Of a DNA stretch of 58,007 nt, positions 46,853 to 54,261 are shown in pieces. The position numbers were made by a program, and so were the translations under genes. How positions within the stretch are numbered: the stretch's first letter is position 1; every line of letters begins with the position of its first letter. The DNA comes from a virus: the IMG/VR virus record IMGVR_UViG_3300041407_000352, positions 1-58,007 of that record, one strand, 5' to 3'. The notes beneath the pieces were generated by a model, which was not told the DNA's origin, searched no databases, and was given only the letters and a program-made list of their open reading frames with translations.

Positions 46853-47230
46853 ATGGCCGAGGAACAGCAGGAGCCGACGGCGGAAGCCAAAAAGCAGCGC
46901 AAGAAGCGCGAGAAGGCAGCAGCGAAGGACGCTGCATTGGGCGTCGAGAGGTTTACGGTTGAAGTCGCCGGGGTGTTCAAGCCTGACGTGAAGAAGGTCA
47001 TGAAGGCTCACGGCATCAACAGCCAGCAGGAGGTTCACCAGTTGTTGCTGATGAACCTGATCGCGGCCGACTTCGAAACCCAGGCTAAGATGCTGCGCTG
47101 TATCACGACACCTTTTGTTGTTAGCGAAAAGGTGTCGCGACTCATCGAAGCGGCCGGCATGAAGTCGCTCGCTGACGACCCGCCCGAACCTGAAGACGAA
47201 ATTGTCGATCCGATCAATCCTTCAATGTGA
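46853..47230 (+). CDS. Early protein, 125 aa, containing palindrome copy C
   Basis: ATG 46853 follows GAGG. A Lys/Glu-rich first 30 residues (charged helix), then a beta-alpha part; the Pro/Asp-rich end is disordered. Residues about 85-95 read TTPFVVSEKVSR, encoded by the 36-nt palindrome, matching TRFVNSENVSR in the Rha-like protein. Its 3' end overlaps the leftward gene at 47214. Confidence 0.72.
   Translation: MAEEQQEPTAEAKKQRKKREKAAAKDAALGVERFTVEVAGVFKPDVKKVMKAHGINSQQEVHQLLLMNLIAADFETQAKMLRCITTPFVVSEKVSRLIEAAGMKSLADDPPEPEDEIVDPINPSM
47104..47139. repeat. 36-nt palindromic element, copy C
   Basis: CGACACCTTTT (47106-47116) pairs perfectly with AAAAGGTGTCG (47127-47137) around a 10-nt loop; the outer two pairs are one match and one mismatch. 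Compared with copy B one base pair has changed on both sides (CG to GC), so pairing is kept. Confidence 0.85.
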
Positions 47231-47441
47231 CGTGACCGCTCCCTGCCCTAGCAATATCAATCAGCTGATTATGCATCAGAAGGCCCAGATCATTGATTGT
47301 CAGGTGAGATCCACCACGCTTGGCGCAAACCGCCAAATCAACAAGCTGATTTGGCATTTTGCCACGCGCTGAAACTTCAAGTGCTGCGCCATTGGAAAGC
47401 AATTCTTCCAGCTGACGCTGAGGCATTTCGGCAATAGTCAT
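47214..47441 (-). CDS. Small antisense gene, 75 aa
   Basis: ATG 47441 follows AAGGAGAG. The product (MTIAEMPQRQLEELLSNGAA, then two imperfect repeats like NQLVDLAVCAKRGGSHLTIN and HNQLIDIARAGSGHVTL) consists of two similar halves. It runs against the pL operon. The internal repeat suggests a small helical-repeat fold. Unknown function. Confidence 0.7.
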   Translation of the reverse strand: MTIAEMPQRQLEELLSNGAALEVSARGKMPNQLVDLAVCAKRGGSHLTINDLGLLMHNQLIDIARAGSGHVTLKD

Positions 47442-47479
47442 TTTCTCTCCTTGATCCGGCCCCTTGCCGGGACGAACAC

Positions 47480-47508
47480 AAATACTCCACTTCAACGAAC
47501 CAAGCCAG
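47480..47508 (+). repeat. 29-nt leader repeat, copy 1
   Basis: AAATACTCCACTTCAACGAA and the next 9 nt match 49525-49553 at 26 of 29 positions. This copy is about 94 nt upstream of the 343-aa gene's start and just behind the promoter side of the small antisense gene. Confidence 0.75.
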
Positions 47509-47601
47509 TTATGTGACGCACTTGTCACGTACTCCAATGCTAGCAATCCCCCCCTTGTCGCATCCGGTCACGGAGGGCGGCGCCTGACTGGAGATAACCC
47601 A

Positions 47602-48633
47602 ATGCAAATTCAACGCGAAGGTCGCGTCACCTTTGGCGAGGCCCGCCTGGCCGTCTGGGAAGAAGGCATTCCACGCGAATGGGACGCCAAGGTCATCTGG
47701 GAACGCAAGTTCAAGCGCGAGGTGTTCAGGCGCATCATCCAGACGCTCAATCGGATTGGCTGGATTGTCAGCGAGCAAACTCACATTTTCACGGACAACA
47801 ATGCTCGCCATTGCGTAAAGGGTGACTTGCAGGCTGATCTCAAAATCTGCGGACGAAGCATTGAACTGGAGTTTTTTCAGAGCGTGAATACGCCGGATCG
47901 CGCAGACCATGGCGGCCGATACCAGAGCGACAAAGAAAAGCACATGCCATACCTGGTGCGCCTGGAGATGGAGCGCACCCGTAGGCGTATTCGCGACTAC
48001 CTGTGCAATGTGTTCACGGGTTATGTGTTCGAGGCGCCCGGCCGGGAATGCGGCCTCGGCGGCATGACCAGTGTTGAATGGATCAATGCTGACTACGTGA
48101 GCAAACGCCGCTTTGGTCCACCGGCTATTCCGCCAGCGAATTACAACTCAGGGTCGGGCGACAAGAAAACAATCGTGCACGGCACCAAGGTATGGACCAC
48201 TGACCGCAAAGGGCGCTGGTTCCAAGGTACCGCTTTCGTCAACATCAACAACATGTGGTGGGTTGCCTACGGAAAGTACGGATACACCAACAAGGCCTGC
48301 TTTGAAATATTTGTCGATCGTCCAGAAAACGCTCGTACAAAGAGCAATGAGCGCCGGCGGCGTCAGCGCCTGGAAGATCTGCTGTCAAAAGCCGTAGCCG
48401 GCATGAACTACCAACGCGCCGAGACGTTGCGCAAAGTGCTTTTTCCCAAGCCCGAGCCGCTGTACATGATCTTAAACGTGAAGGACGGGCTGTATTTCCG
48501 CCCGAACTACAGCGGCTACACCAAGGATACGGTCAGAGCGGGCAAGTACACCCGCGCAGAGCTGAAGCCATACCTGGGTGAAGCAGACGAGAAGGACGAT
48601 CTAAAAGCTGTGCCTATTTCGCAGACCGCCTGA
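47602..48633 (+). CDS. Hypothetical early protein, 343 aa, with UVR-like helical motif
   Basis: ATG follows TGGAGATAA. Residues about 1-130 are an alpha-beta domain with a basic stretch (WERKFKREVFRRIIQTLNRI) and an acidic pattern (DLQADLKICGRSIELEFFQS) reminiscent of restriction-type nuclease folds. About 250-290 RQRLEDLLSKAVAGMNYQRA and the next residues resemble the UvrB/UvrC UVR motif. Possible DNA-acting early protein, not a confirmed enzyme. Conserved-looking across Pseudomonas phages but unnamed. Confidence 0.72.
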   Translation: MQIQREGRVTFGEARLAVWEEGIPREWDAKVIWERKFKREVFRRIIQTLNRIGWIVSEQTHIFTDNNARHCVKGDLQADLKICGRSIELEFFQSVNTPDRADHGGRYQSDKEKHMPYLVRLEMERTRRRIRDYLCNVFTGYVFEAPGRECGLGGMTSVEWINADYVSKRRFGPPAIPPANYNSGSGDKKTIVHGTKVWTTDRKGRWFQGTAFVNINNMWWVAYGKYGYTNKACFEIFVDRPENARTKSNERRRRQRLEDLLSKAVAGMNYQRAETLRKVLFPKPEPLYMILNVKDGLYFRPNYSGYTKDTVRAGKYTRAELKPYLGEADEKDDLKAVPISQTA

Positions 48634-48640
48634 TCCGCCC

Positions 48641-49468
48641 TCACCTATTGCGCTCGGCCGTATCCTTTTCGTCAACTTTAAATTTGAAGCGAGGAATTTT
48701 TATTTTGTACTCAGTCTTGCAAAATTCCGCCTGATAAAGGGCGACATGCTTTCCAATCTCCCCGCTTACTTTTTTCAAAAGCTTATCAAATAAAGCGCCG
48801 TCTCTATTTTTCGCTCCCAAAATCAATCCATTTAACAGGCAAGGGCGGAAGGGAAATATACCTGCACCACCGTCACTTTTTATTACCCGACTCTCTTCCT
48901 CGTACTCCCACTGCTTCGCCTTGGTTAAGAAAAGAATATTTAAAATTCTTTCGTGATCAGACTTTGAACCATCATTCCTAAATACTGGCCGCTCGGATTT
49001 ATACTCAACATCTAGTGCTATCAAGTCTTCATGATCAAAATTCAGCTTCCCATCCGACCAAGCGTTGATCGGTATCTTGAACTCTACTACCGCACCTTTG
49101 TGAAAATCTGCGTAATGAGACCACATTAGAATGCTGTTGGGGATTTTTGATAATGAAAGGACGGAAGCATCTTTCAACAAATCATTCAGCAGATTGCCTC
49201 CTCCAGAGCGGGCCTCAAGTCGCTTGCGGATCTTGCCTAACTCCTGAATTTTATCAACACCCTTCAGAAGGTTTAACCCTAGCCGATCATATAAAACAGG
49301 ATTAGTAGTCTTAATTGGAGATAGTTTTGTACGTGGCGTGGAAGGAAAACAATCAAAAGGATCATTAAAATCTGACGGATGTGTAAATTTTACAGTGCGA
49401 TCCGCTAGAAGCTTGAGAAGACCTTCGCCATTTGGAAGATATTTATAGCGATACATGTACTTAACCAA
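48641..49468 (-). CDS. DUF2971 family protein, accessory gene
   Basis: The 275-aa product has the DUF2971 marks: RYKYLPNGEGLLKLLADRTV, then THPSDFNDPFDC, LMWSHYADFHKGAVVEFKIP and KAKQWEYEEESRV. I chose TTG 49468 because GGAGAGG is 5 nt upstream and the usual N-terminus then begins nearby; ATG at 49456 or 49522 are alternatives. It is clearly more AT-rich than its neighbours and antisense to the pL operon, lying just before the methyltransferase. This fits a horizontally acquired gene. A role in defence or exclusion is a guess. Confidence 0.83.
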   Translation of the reverse strand: MVKYMYRYKYLPNGEGLLKLLADRTVKFTHPSDFNDPFDCFPSTPRTKLSPIKTTNPVLYDRLGLNLLKGVDKIQELGKIRKRLEARSGGGNLLNDLLKDASVLSLSKIPNSILMWSHYADFHKGAVVEFKIPINAWSDGKLNFDHEDLIALDVEYKSERPVFRNDGSKSDHERILNILFLTKAKQWEYEEESRVIKSDGGAGIFPFRPCLLNGLILGAKNRDGALFDKLLKKVSGEIGKHVALYQAEFCKTEYKIKIPRFKFKVDEKDTAERNR

Positions 49469-49524
49469 GCGACCCTCTCCATTACACCCGTCCATACTGA
49501 TCCGCATTTCAGTGCGGAACATAT

Positions 49525-49553
49525 AAATACCCCACTTCAACGAATCACGCCAG
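49525..49553 (+). repeat. 29-nt leader repeat, copy 2
   Basis: Matches 47480-47508 at 26 of 29 positions and lies 17 nt before the methyltransferase ATG. The two copies thus mark the leaders of successive rightward genes and flank the 343-aa gene and the DUF2971 gene. Confidence 0.75.
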
Positions 49554-49569
49554 ACGGCGAGGATCCCCT

Positions 49570-51294
49570 ATGGAAATCACTTACGGCTCGGTCTGCTCAG
49601 GCATCGAGGCGGCAACGCTTGCATGGAAGCCTCTCGGGATGCGCGCCACCTGGTTCGCCGAGATCGAAGCGTTCCCCAGCGCAGTACTCGCCCACCACTA
49701 CCCGAACACGCCGAACCTCGGCGACATGACCAAGCTCGGGGCCCTGGTCCTGGCTGGCAAGATAGAAGCACCGGACGTGCTGGTCGGCGGTACACCCTGC
49801 CAAGCCTTCAGCGTTGCCGGCATGCGCCAGGGACTGCTCGACCCGCGCGGCGCCCTCACCATCAAATACGTGGAGCTCGCAGATGCAACTGACTATGTTC
49901 GCGCCGGCAACAGAAAGTCTCCCTGTGTCATCGTCTGGGAAAACGTCCCCGGTGTCCTCAGTGACAAAGGGAACGCCTTCGGATGCTTTCTTGGCGCGCT
50001 TGCTGGGGAAGACTGCGAACTGCAGCCTTCAGGGAAAAGGTGGCCGGACGCTGGTTGTGTGTATGGACCCAAAAGAACAATCGCGTGGCGGGTCCTGGAC
50101 GCCCAATATTTCGGCCTGGCCCAACGACGCCGCCGTGTGTTCGTTGTCGCAAGTGCTCGAGACGGATTCGATCCCACCGAGGTACTTTTTGAGCGAGAAG
50201 GCGTGCGCCGGGATACTGCGCCGCGCCGAGGCCAGGGGCAAGACGTTACCGGAACAGCTCCTTTCGGCCCTGCGCTCCAGTGCGGATGTGGAGAAGTCTT
50301 CGGCGAAGAACTCGGACCGTACGGCTGCGTGAACTGCGAGGGAGATGAAGGCCCGGCGGTATCGATGTTCGGCGGGATCCCGGCCTTTGGTGGCCACAGC
50401 TTGGAAGGATCGGTCGAGCGCTCGGCGACGTTGACCGCAAAGGACAGCCGGCTCGACATGGAAAGCGAGACGTTTTTTGTTCAGCCGGACGTGATCGGCG
50501 CACTTACCAGCCACGCCTACAGCGGCGGCGCTGGTGGTCGACCTGATGGCGCAGCGGCTGGACACTTCCTTGCGGTGGCGCCATCGCTTCGCGCTCAGTC
50601 ACAGAGCAGTCATCGCGCTGACTCAGAAGCCTTCGTCGTGGCCGGCACACTCAACGCGAACGGCAAAGCGGCCGGCAGCGCCACTCAACAGGATGCAGAG
50701 TCAGGCCTGTTGGTGGTGCACGGTACGCAAGACCCAGGCGTTAGCAGCACTACCGCATTCGCGCTTGGGCGAAACAACGGGCAGGAAAACGCAGTGCTTG
50801 CCTTCTCCTGCAAGGATCATGGGGCAGACGCTGGCGAGATTGCGCCAACCCTTCGCGCCATGAACCACTCCGGAAGCCACGCCAATGCCGGCGGCCAGGT
50901 CGCCGTGTGCATCACTGGCGACATCACCCACACACTGAAGGCCGACGGCTTCGACGGCAGCGAGGACGGCACGGGGCGCGGCCAGCCGATTGTGGCCTGC
51001 AGAGAAATTGCCCAGACCCTGACCAGCAATTACGGAAAGCAGGTGGACAACACAGGCTCCGCCCTGGGACCCAACGTAGTTTCTTCGACCAGTTCGGTAC
51101 GCCGCCTTATCCCCCGCGAGTGCGAGCGCCTCCAAGGCCAGCCCGACGACTACACGCTCATCCCTTGGCGCGGCAAGCCCGCCAGCGAATGTCCGGACGG
51201 GCCGCGCTATAAGGCGATCGGGAACAGCAAGGCGGTCAGTGTCGTTCGTTGGATCGGGCGGCGAATCCTCAGGCAGATAGGCGAGCTAGTTTGA
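49570..51294 (+). CDS. DNA (cytosine-5) methyltransferase
   Basis: The 574-aa product has motif I (GSVCSGIEAA), motif IV with the catalytic Cys (GTPCQAF, C77), motif VI (WENVPG, E124-V126), motif VIII (QRRRRVFVV), and C-terminal motifs IX-X (RRLIPRECERLQG, AIGNSKAV). Between VIII and IX lies a long segment (about 210-520) made of loose repeats with TL or LT followed by a G-rich stretch. Probably protects phage DNA from host restriction. The target sequence is not predictable. GAGG lies upstream of the ATG. Confidence 0.93.
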   Translation: MEITYGSVCSGIEAATLAWKPLGMRATWFAEIEAFPSAVLAHHYPNTPNLGDMTKLGALVLAGKIEAPDVLVGGTPCQAFSVAGMRQGLLDPRGALTIKYVELADATDYVRAGNRKSPCVIVWENVPGVLSDKGNAFGCFLGALAGEDCELQPSGKRWPDAGCVYGPKRTIAWRVLDAQYFGLAQRRRRVFVVASARDGFDPTEVLFEREGVRRDTAPRRGQGQDVTGTAPFGPALQCGCGEVFGEELGPYGCVNCEGDEGPAVSMFGGIPAFGGHSLEGSVERSATLTAKDSRLDMESETFFVQPDVIGALTSHAYSGGAGGRPDGAAAGHFLAVAPSLRAQSQSSHRADSEAFVVAGTLNANGKAAGSATQQDAESGLLVVHGTQDPGVSSTTAFALGRNNGQENAVLAFSCKDHGADAGEIAPTLRAMNHSGSHANAGGQVAVCITGDITHTLKADGFDGSEDGTGRGQPIVACREIAQTLTSNYGKQVDNTGSALGPNVVSSTSSVRRLIPRECERLQGQPDDYTLIPWRGKPASECPDGPRYKAIGNSKAVSVVRWIGRRILRQIGELV

Positions 51295-51528
51295 TCAATC
51301 CCACAGATTGGTATCCCCCTGGATGAGGGGCTGAGCTACTCCATTTGTACGCTGGAGGTCCAGCCAATCCCTGCTTCTTGGCACGTTGAACACACGAACA
51401 TGCAATTGCATCAAGTGCAACGCCGTACCGGATATTTTGTACCAGCCGCAATCTGAACAGCTAACCAATCGTCCTCCTTGAGTTTCTGGAACATCGGTAG
51501 CTGGCTGTTCACAGATAAAACACCGCAT
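51295..51528 (-). CDS. Zinc-ribbon protein, paralogue 1, 77 aa
   Basis: SD GGAGG precedes ATG 51528. C3, C6, C24, C27 in MRCFICEQ and VSCSDCGWYKISGTAL form a zinc ribbon. The later part is helical. It ends with no gap to the methyltransferase stop, antisense to it. It is related to the genes at 52594-52830 and 52956-53195, but has a different C-terminus. Confidence 0.8.
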   Translation of the reverse strand: MRCFICEQPATDVPETQGGRLVSCSDCGWYKISGTALHLMQLHVRVFNVPRSRDWLDLQRTNGVAQPLIQGDTNLWD

Positions 51529-51842
51529 GACTCACCTCCATTTGTGTGTTGCTCAACTGTAGCTGATCCCTCACCGCTCTCCACCGTTTGGGCATTCTCA
51601 ACACGGGTGGGCAGTGGAACGTGAGGCTGTGACCAATCCTCTCACGCAAACCACACCTCCCACGGAAAAGCGCTGAGCCAATCAATCACGTAGTGAATCT
51701 GTTTCACCATCTGTTCTATCAGCATCTGGAAAAGTAACTCCTCAACGAATCGAATTATCACAACAGAGCACCTCGCTAAGCGCACCGGCAAATCACCGGC
51801 ATACGTAAAGCCTATCTCCGATCGCTTAAGCGAGAGGCGAGA

Positions 51843-51875
51843 TACGTAATTAGTGACGTGATTTACGTAATTAGT
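51843..51875. repeat. Direct repeat TACGTAATTAGT x2, 21 bp apart
   Basis: The 12-mer occurs at 51843-51854 and 51864-51875, two helical turns apart, with a third partial match (GTGACGTGATTTACGTAA) between. It lies about 70-100 nt before the 200-aa gene. Looks like a tandem operator. The stretch 51529-51945 has no other gene I can support; small open frames there lack starts with SD. Confidence 0.65.
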
Positions 51876-51945
51876 TGGTAGTTGCGAATTCTCAGTCTTT
51901 CCCGCCACTCCACAGCCCGGGCATGACCCGGCAATAGGACGCCCC

Positions 51946-52548
51946 ATGCCCACAGAAAACAAAATCGCTGAGCCGCTGAAGGTTGAGCGCTCGACAGTGA
52001 CGAAGCTGGTCATCACCGGCGCGGCAAACCTCGATCCAATCAATGTCTTCCTTGAGGACTTGGCCCCCCGCAAGGGCAAGATCACCGTCAGCTGCTGGGA
52101 CAAGAGCTGGCACGCCTACTGGGGCGGCATGTGGGACGGTCTCACCATCGGCCAGTTCTTCTGCCGCCTCGATGAGCACTACATCGTCGGCTATTTCTCA
52201 CCGAGCCTAAGCTCGATGAGGTTTTCAAATGATGCGCTGATGACCCTGGCCAAGAAGTCGGTCATTGACCGGCGCAGGATGCGCAAAGGGTATTGGGAGT
52301 TTGGCGACAGCCTGGATCAGGAAGACGCCCGCGACCTCTTCGACCAGATCGACGACCTTCGCGGTGTTGAGTCGATTTCGGTGGGGCACCAACAGGGCCA
52401 ACTTTTGACCGACTTGTTCGGCCCTGAGTGGTGGCACCTGGTGGACGATAAAGCCGTCGAGTCGAATCCAGACTGGCATTACCTGTGCCGCATTATCGCC
52501 GCGGTGCAACAGGCCCTTGGCCAGGAACAGCAGCAGGTGGCCGCATGA
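51946..52548 (+). CDS. Hypothetical early protein, 200 aa
   Basis: ATG follows a GC-rich hairpin and AGGACG. The product contains KITVSCWDKSWHAYWGGMWD and GYFSPSLSSMRFSNDALMTL, then a helical C-terminus. Resembles a hypothetical protein common in Pseudomonas phages. Overlaps the DUF4406 fragment by ATGA. Confidence 0.77.
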   Translation: MPTENKIAEPLKVERSTVTKLVITGAANLDPINVFLEDLAPRKGKITVSCWDKSWHAYWGGMWDGLTIGQFFCRLDEHYIVGYFSPSLSSMRFSNDALMTLAKKSVIDRRRMRKGYWEFGDSLDQEDARDLFDQIDDLRGVESISVGHQQGQLLTDLFGPEWWHLVDDKAVESNPDWHYLCRIIAAVQQALGQEQQQVAA

Positions 52549-52643
52549 AGCGCATCTACCTCAGCGGGCCGGCGCGGACCTGGCCGACTCCGCTTAAACA
52601 TCGATCAATCGACCTGCCTGGTGGGAGTCGATTGTTGGAATGA
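52545..52643 (+). pseudogene. Truncated DUF4406 gene start, copy 1
   Basis: ATGA overlap and then MKRIYLSGPARTWPTPLK, the N-terminus of a DUF4406 protein. After about 14-17 codons it runs into the antisense tail of the zinc-ribbon gene and stops at 52643. The ATGA overlap suggests it was the original coupled start. Confidence 0.7.
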
Positions 52644-52830
52644 TCCCCACTCCCTGTGCTGCAATCCACCTCTGAGTCAGGTCTACATCGAAGCGCCAGT
52701 CGTGGGCTTTCATTAGAACAAGCACCTTACCTGTGATGCGATAGTGCCCGCACTGCGGGCAAGCTCTTTCCTCATACTTACTACCAGCATCGACTCTCAC
52801 CGCGAGGCCGCCACAAATTTCGCAAATCAT
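52594..52830 (-). CDS. Zinc-ribbon protein, paralogue 2, 78 aa
   Basis: C3, C6, C24, C27 in MICEICGG and ACPQCGHYRITGKVLVLMKA; ends PTIDSHQAGRLIDV. SD AAAGGTG. Antisense to the surrounding genes, inserted between a truncated DUF4406 start (52545) and a second one (52887). Confidence 0.82.
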   Translation of the reverse strand: MICEICGGLAVRVDAGSKYEERACPQCGHYRITGKVLVLMKAHDWRFDVDLTQRWIAAQGVGIIPTIDSHQAGRLIDV

Positions 52831-52858
52831 GAACTACACCTTTCGGCTGTTTTTTAAA

Positions 52859-52881
52859 AAATGTAGTCGATCTCAGAGAGG
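52859..52881 (+). repeat. Duplicated leader AAATGTAGTCGATCTCAG-A-GAGG, copy 1
   Basis: The 23 nt match 53223-53245 except for one base. It includes the GAGG SD for the DUF4406-type start at 52887. It sits directly upstream of the second DUF4406 fragment, after the zinc-ribbon gene. Confidence 0.85.
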
Positions 52882-52886
52882 CTTCA

Positions 52887-53081
52887 ATGCCAACAGATAC
52901 CGGCAAGTCGTTTTACTTCAGTGGACCGATGACCGGCCAGTCTCAAGCAGCCGCCTTATACGTCAATCAGACGACCCGCCTGGTGCGAATCGATGGTTGG
53001 AATTGTCCCGGAGCCTTGTTGTTGCGCAAGCCATTTCCGGGTCAGCTCCACATTAAAGCGCCATCCGCGGGCATGCATTAG
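52887..53081 (+). pseudogene. Truncated DUF4406 gene start, copy 2
   Basis: MPTDTGKSFYFSGPMTGQSQ is a DUF4406 N-terminus with the SGPMTG motif. After about 20 codons (near 52946) it enters antisense zinc-ribbon sequence and the frame ends at 53081. It has its own leader and SD. A non-functional remnant. Confidence 0.72.
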
Positions 53082-53195
53082 CACAAGCGCCGTACCAGAG
53101 ATTCGATAGTGCCCGCACTTCGAGCAGTCTCTTTCCTCGTAGTCACCTCCCGGATCTATATCCGTCGCTTGCTCGTCGCAAATCAAACAGGTCAT
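52956..53195 (-). CDS. Zinc-ribbon protein, paralogue 3, 79 aa
   Basis: ATG 53195 follows AAAGGGGAAG. C3, C6, C24, C27 in MTCLICDE and DCSKCGHYRISGTALVLMHA; ends PTIDSHQAGRLIDV like paralogue 2. Antisense and again inserted in the start of a DUF4406 gene. The three paralogues have diverged over the whole length, so they are not recent tandem copies. Confidence 0.82.
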   Translation of the reverse strand: MTCLICDEQATDIDPGGDYEERDCSKCGHYRISGTALVLMHARGWRFNVELTRKWLAQQQGSGTIPTIDSHQAGRLIDV

Positions 53196-53222
53196 GAACT
53201 TCCCCTTTTTGGCTGATCGATC

Positions 53223-53245
53223 AAATGTAGTCGATCTCAGTGAGG
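53223..53245 (+). repeat. Duplicated leader, copy 2
   Basis: AAATGTAGTCGATCTCAG-T-GAGG is one base different from 52859-52881, and provides the SD for the intact DUF4406 gene at 53252. Confidence 0.85.
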
Positions 53246-53251
53246 TGCCCT

Positions 53252-53578
53252 TTGCCCGCAGCAAACCGAAAGTCGATTTACCTCAGCGGACCGCTGACCG
53301 GCCTCCCCGGCCTCAACTTCCCCGCCTTCGCCGCAATGACCGCCAACTTGCGCGCCGACGGCCACACCGTCACCAACCCCGCCGAGCTCAACCCTGACGG
53401 CGGCTCCTGGAACGACTGCATGCGCCGCGACATCGCCGCCCTGATGAACTGCGACACCGTGGCCACGCTCCCGGGCTGGGAGCATTCAAAGGGCGCCACC
53501 CTCGAAGTGCTGATCGCTGAACGCCTCGGCATGACGGTTGTGAATGCCCATGATCTGGTATCGATGGAGATTGCATGA
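53252..53578 (+). CDS. DUF4406 protein (nucleoside deoxyribosyltransferase-like), intact copy
   Basis: TTG 53252 with GAGG 6 nt upstream is chosen because it aligns with the ATG of the truncated copy at 52887. The 108-aa product has SIYLSGPLTGLPGLNFPAFA and DCMRRDIAALMNCDTVATLP, then WEHSKGATLEV, a DUF4406 fold related to nucleoside 2-deoxyribosyltransferases. The expected role is nucleotide metabolism or modification, unproven. The two truncated starts upstream suggest repeated insertion into this gene. Confidence 0.85.
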   Translation: MPAANRKSIYLSGPLTGLPGLNFPAFAAMTANLRADGHTVTNPAELNPDGGSWNDCMRRDIAALMNCDTVATLPGWEHSKGATLEVLIAERLGMTVVNAHDLVSMEIA

Positions 53579-53985
53579 TGACTGAAGCACAGAAAACCCC
53601 AGCCGCGAGGTGGCGGCAAGAAGGCCAGGCCGATCCACACTGCGAGCACTACAACTGCCGGCGGGCGGCACTGACCCTAGGTGAGCTGACCGATGATGAG
53701 CTGGCCAATGGCGTGTTCCTGCATGGGAACGAGCCGCTGAATATCAACGCGCTGCTCCGCAAGACACCCGGCTATCACTCGGCGGTTGTCTGGCTCACGG
53801 CCGGCAAGGATCGGATCCGCTGGTTGTCTAGAGCGCTTGAGGAGTCAGTTGCCCGGGAACAAGCTCTGCAGCTGCGCCTGAACGCAGCGGATCAGCGGTT
53901 AGATGAATTGGAGTGCGTGCCTCGTCCGAAACTTGAGCTGGCCGGCCATCCAGTGCAGGCATCGGATCAATTTGAATCCCCGTGA
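53575..53985 (+). CDS. Early protein, 136 aa
   Basis: ATGATG start overlapping the DUF4406 stop. A Cys/His cluster near the start (PHCEHYNCRRAALTLGELTD), then HGNEPLNINALLRKTPGYHS, and a coiled C-terminal half. It overlaps the leftward 108-aa gene by about 160 nt at its 3' end. Confidence 0.74.
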   Translation: MMTEAQKTPAARWRQEGQADPHCEHYNCRRAALTLGELTDDELANGVFLHGNEPLNINALLRKTPGYHSAVVWLTAGKDRIRWLSRALEESVAREQALQLRLNAADQRLDELECVPRPKLELAGHPVQASDQFESP

Positions 53986-54154
53986 GAGCGGAAACCCAAG
54001 CGTCGTACGCTTGCTTTTGACGCAACACAGCATCTTCCCATCGGTAGCCCGACACTTCGCGGGAAACCACCAGGGTCATCAGTTGATTGGTTGTTGCATC
54101 GAGATCGAGCAGCAGGTGGTGGGCGTTAAATCGAAAATCATCGGTAGAGGGCAT
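53828..54154 (-). CDS. Hypothetical antisense protein, 108 aa
   Basis: The product begins MPSTDDFRFNAHHLLLDLDA, then NQLMTLVVSREVSGYRWEDA and RQKQAYDAWVSALTGI, a protein-like helical pattern. Its last about 50 codons overlap the previous gene in antisense, and this part looks less protein-like, so its end may have been extended by loss of a stop. SD GGAAC is weak. Confidence 0.55.
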   Translation of the reverse strand: MPSTDDFRFNAHHLLLDLDATTNQLMTLVVSREVSGYRWEDAVLRQKQAYDAWVSALTGIQIDPMPALDGRPAQVSDEARTPIHLTADPLRSGAAAELVPGQLTPQAL

Positions 54155-54261
54155 GACGTTCCACTTGTAATTGGAAAGTGGTCAAAGAGCGTAGCCCTTC
54201 TCCACATGACATCATTGTGACACTGCGCTGCCAATGATTGCGAGCCTCCAGACGATCGGTG

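Noticed and set aside
46750-46962. Possible Arg-rich small gene (GTG at 46774) as an N-like antiterminator
   Set aside because: It overlaps the start of the 125-aa gene by over 100 nt, and its composition after the first 15 residues looks like a frame shadow. Not strong enough to list.
51642-52103. Leftward open frame (153 aa) over the 200-aa gene's start
   Set aside because: No SD, overlaps the better gene in antisense, and crosses the tandem operator-like repeats.
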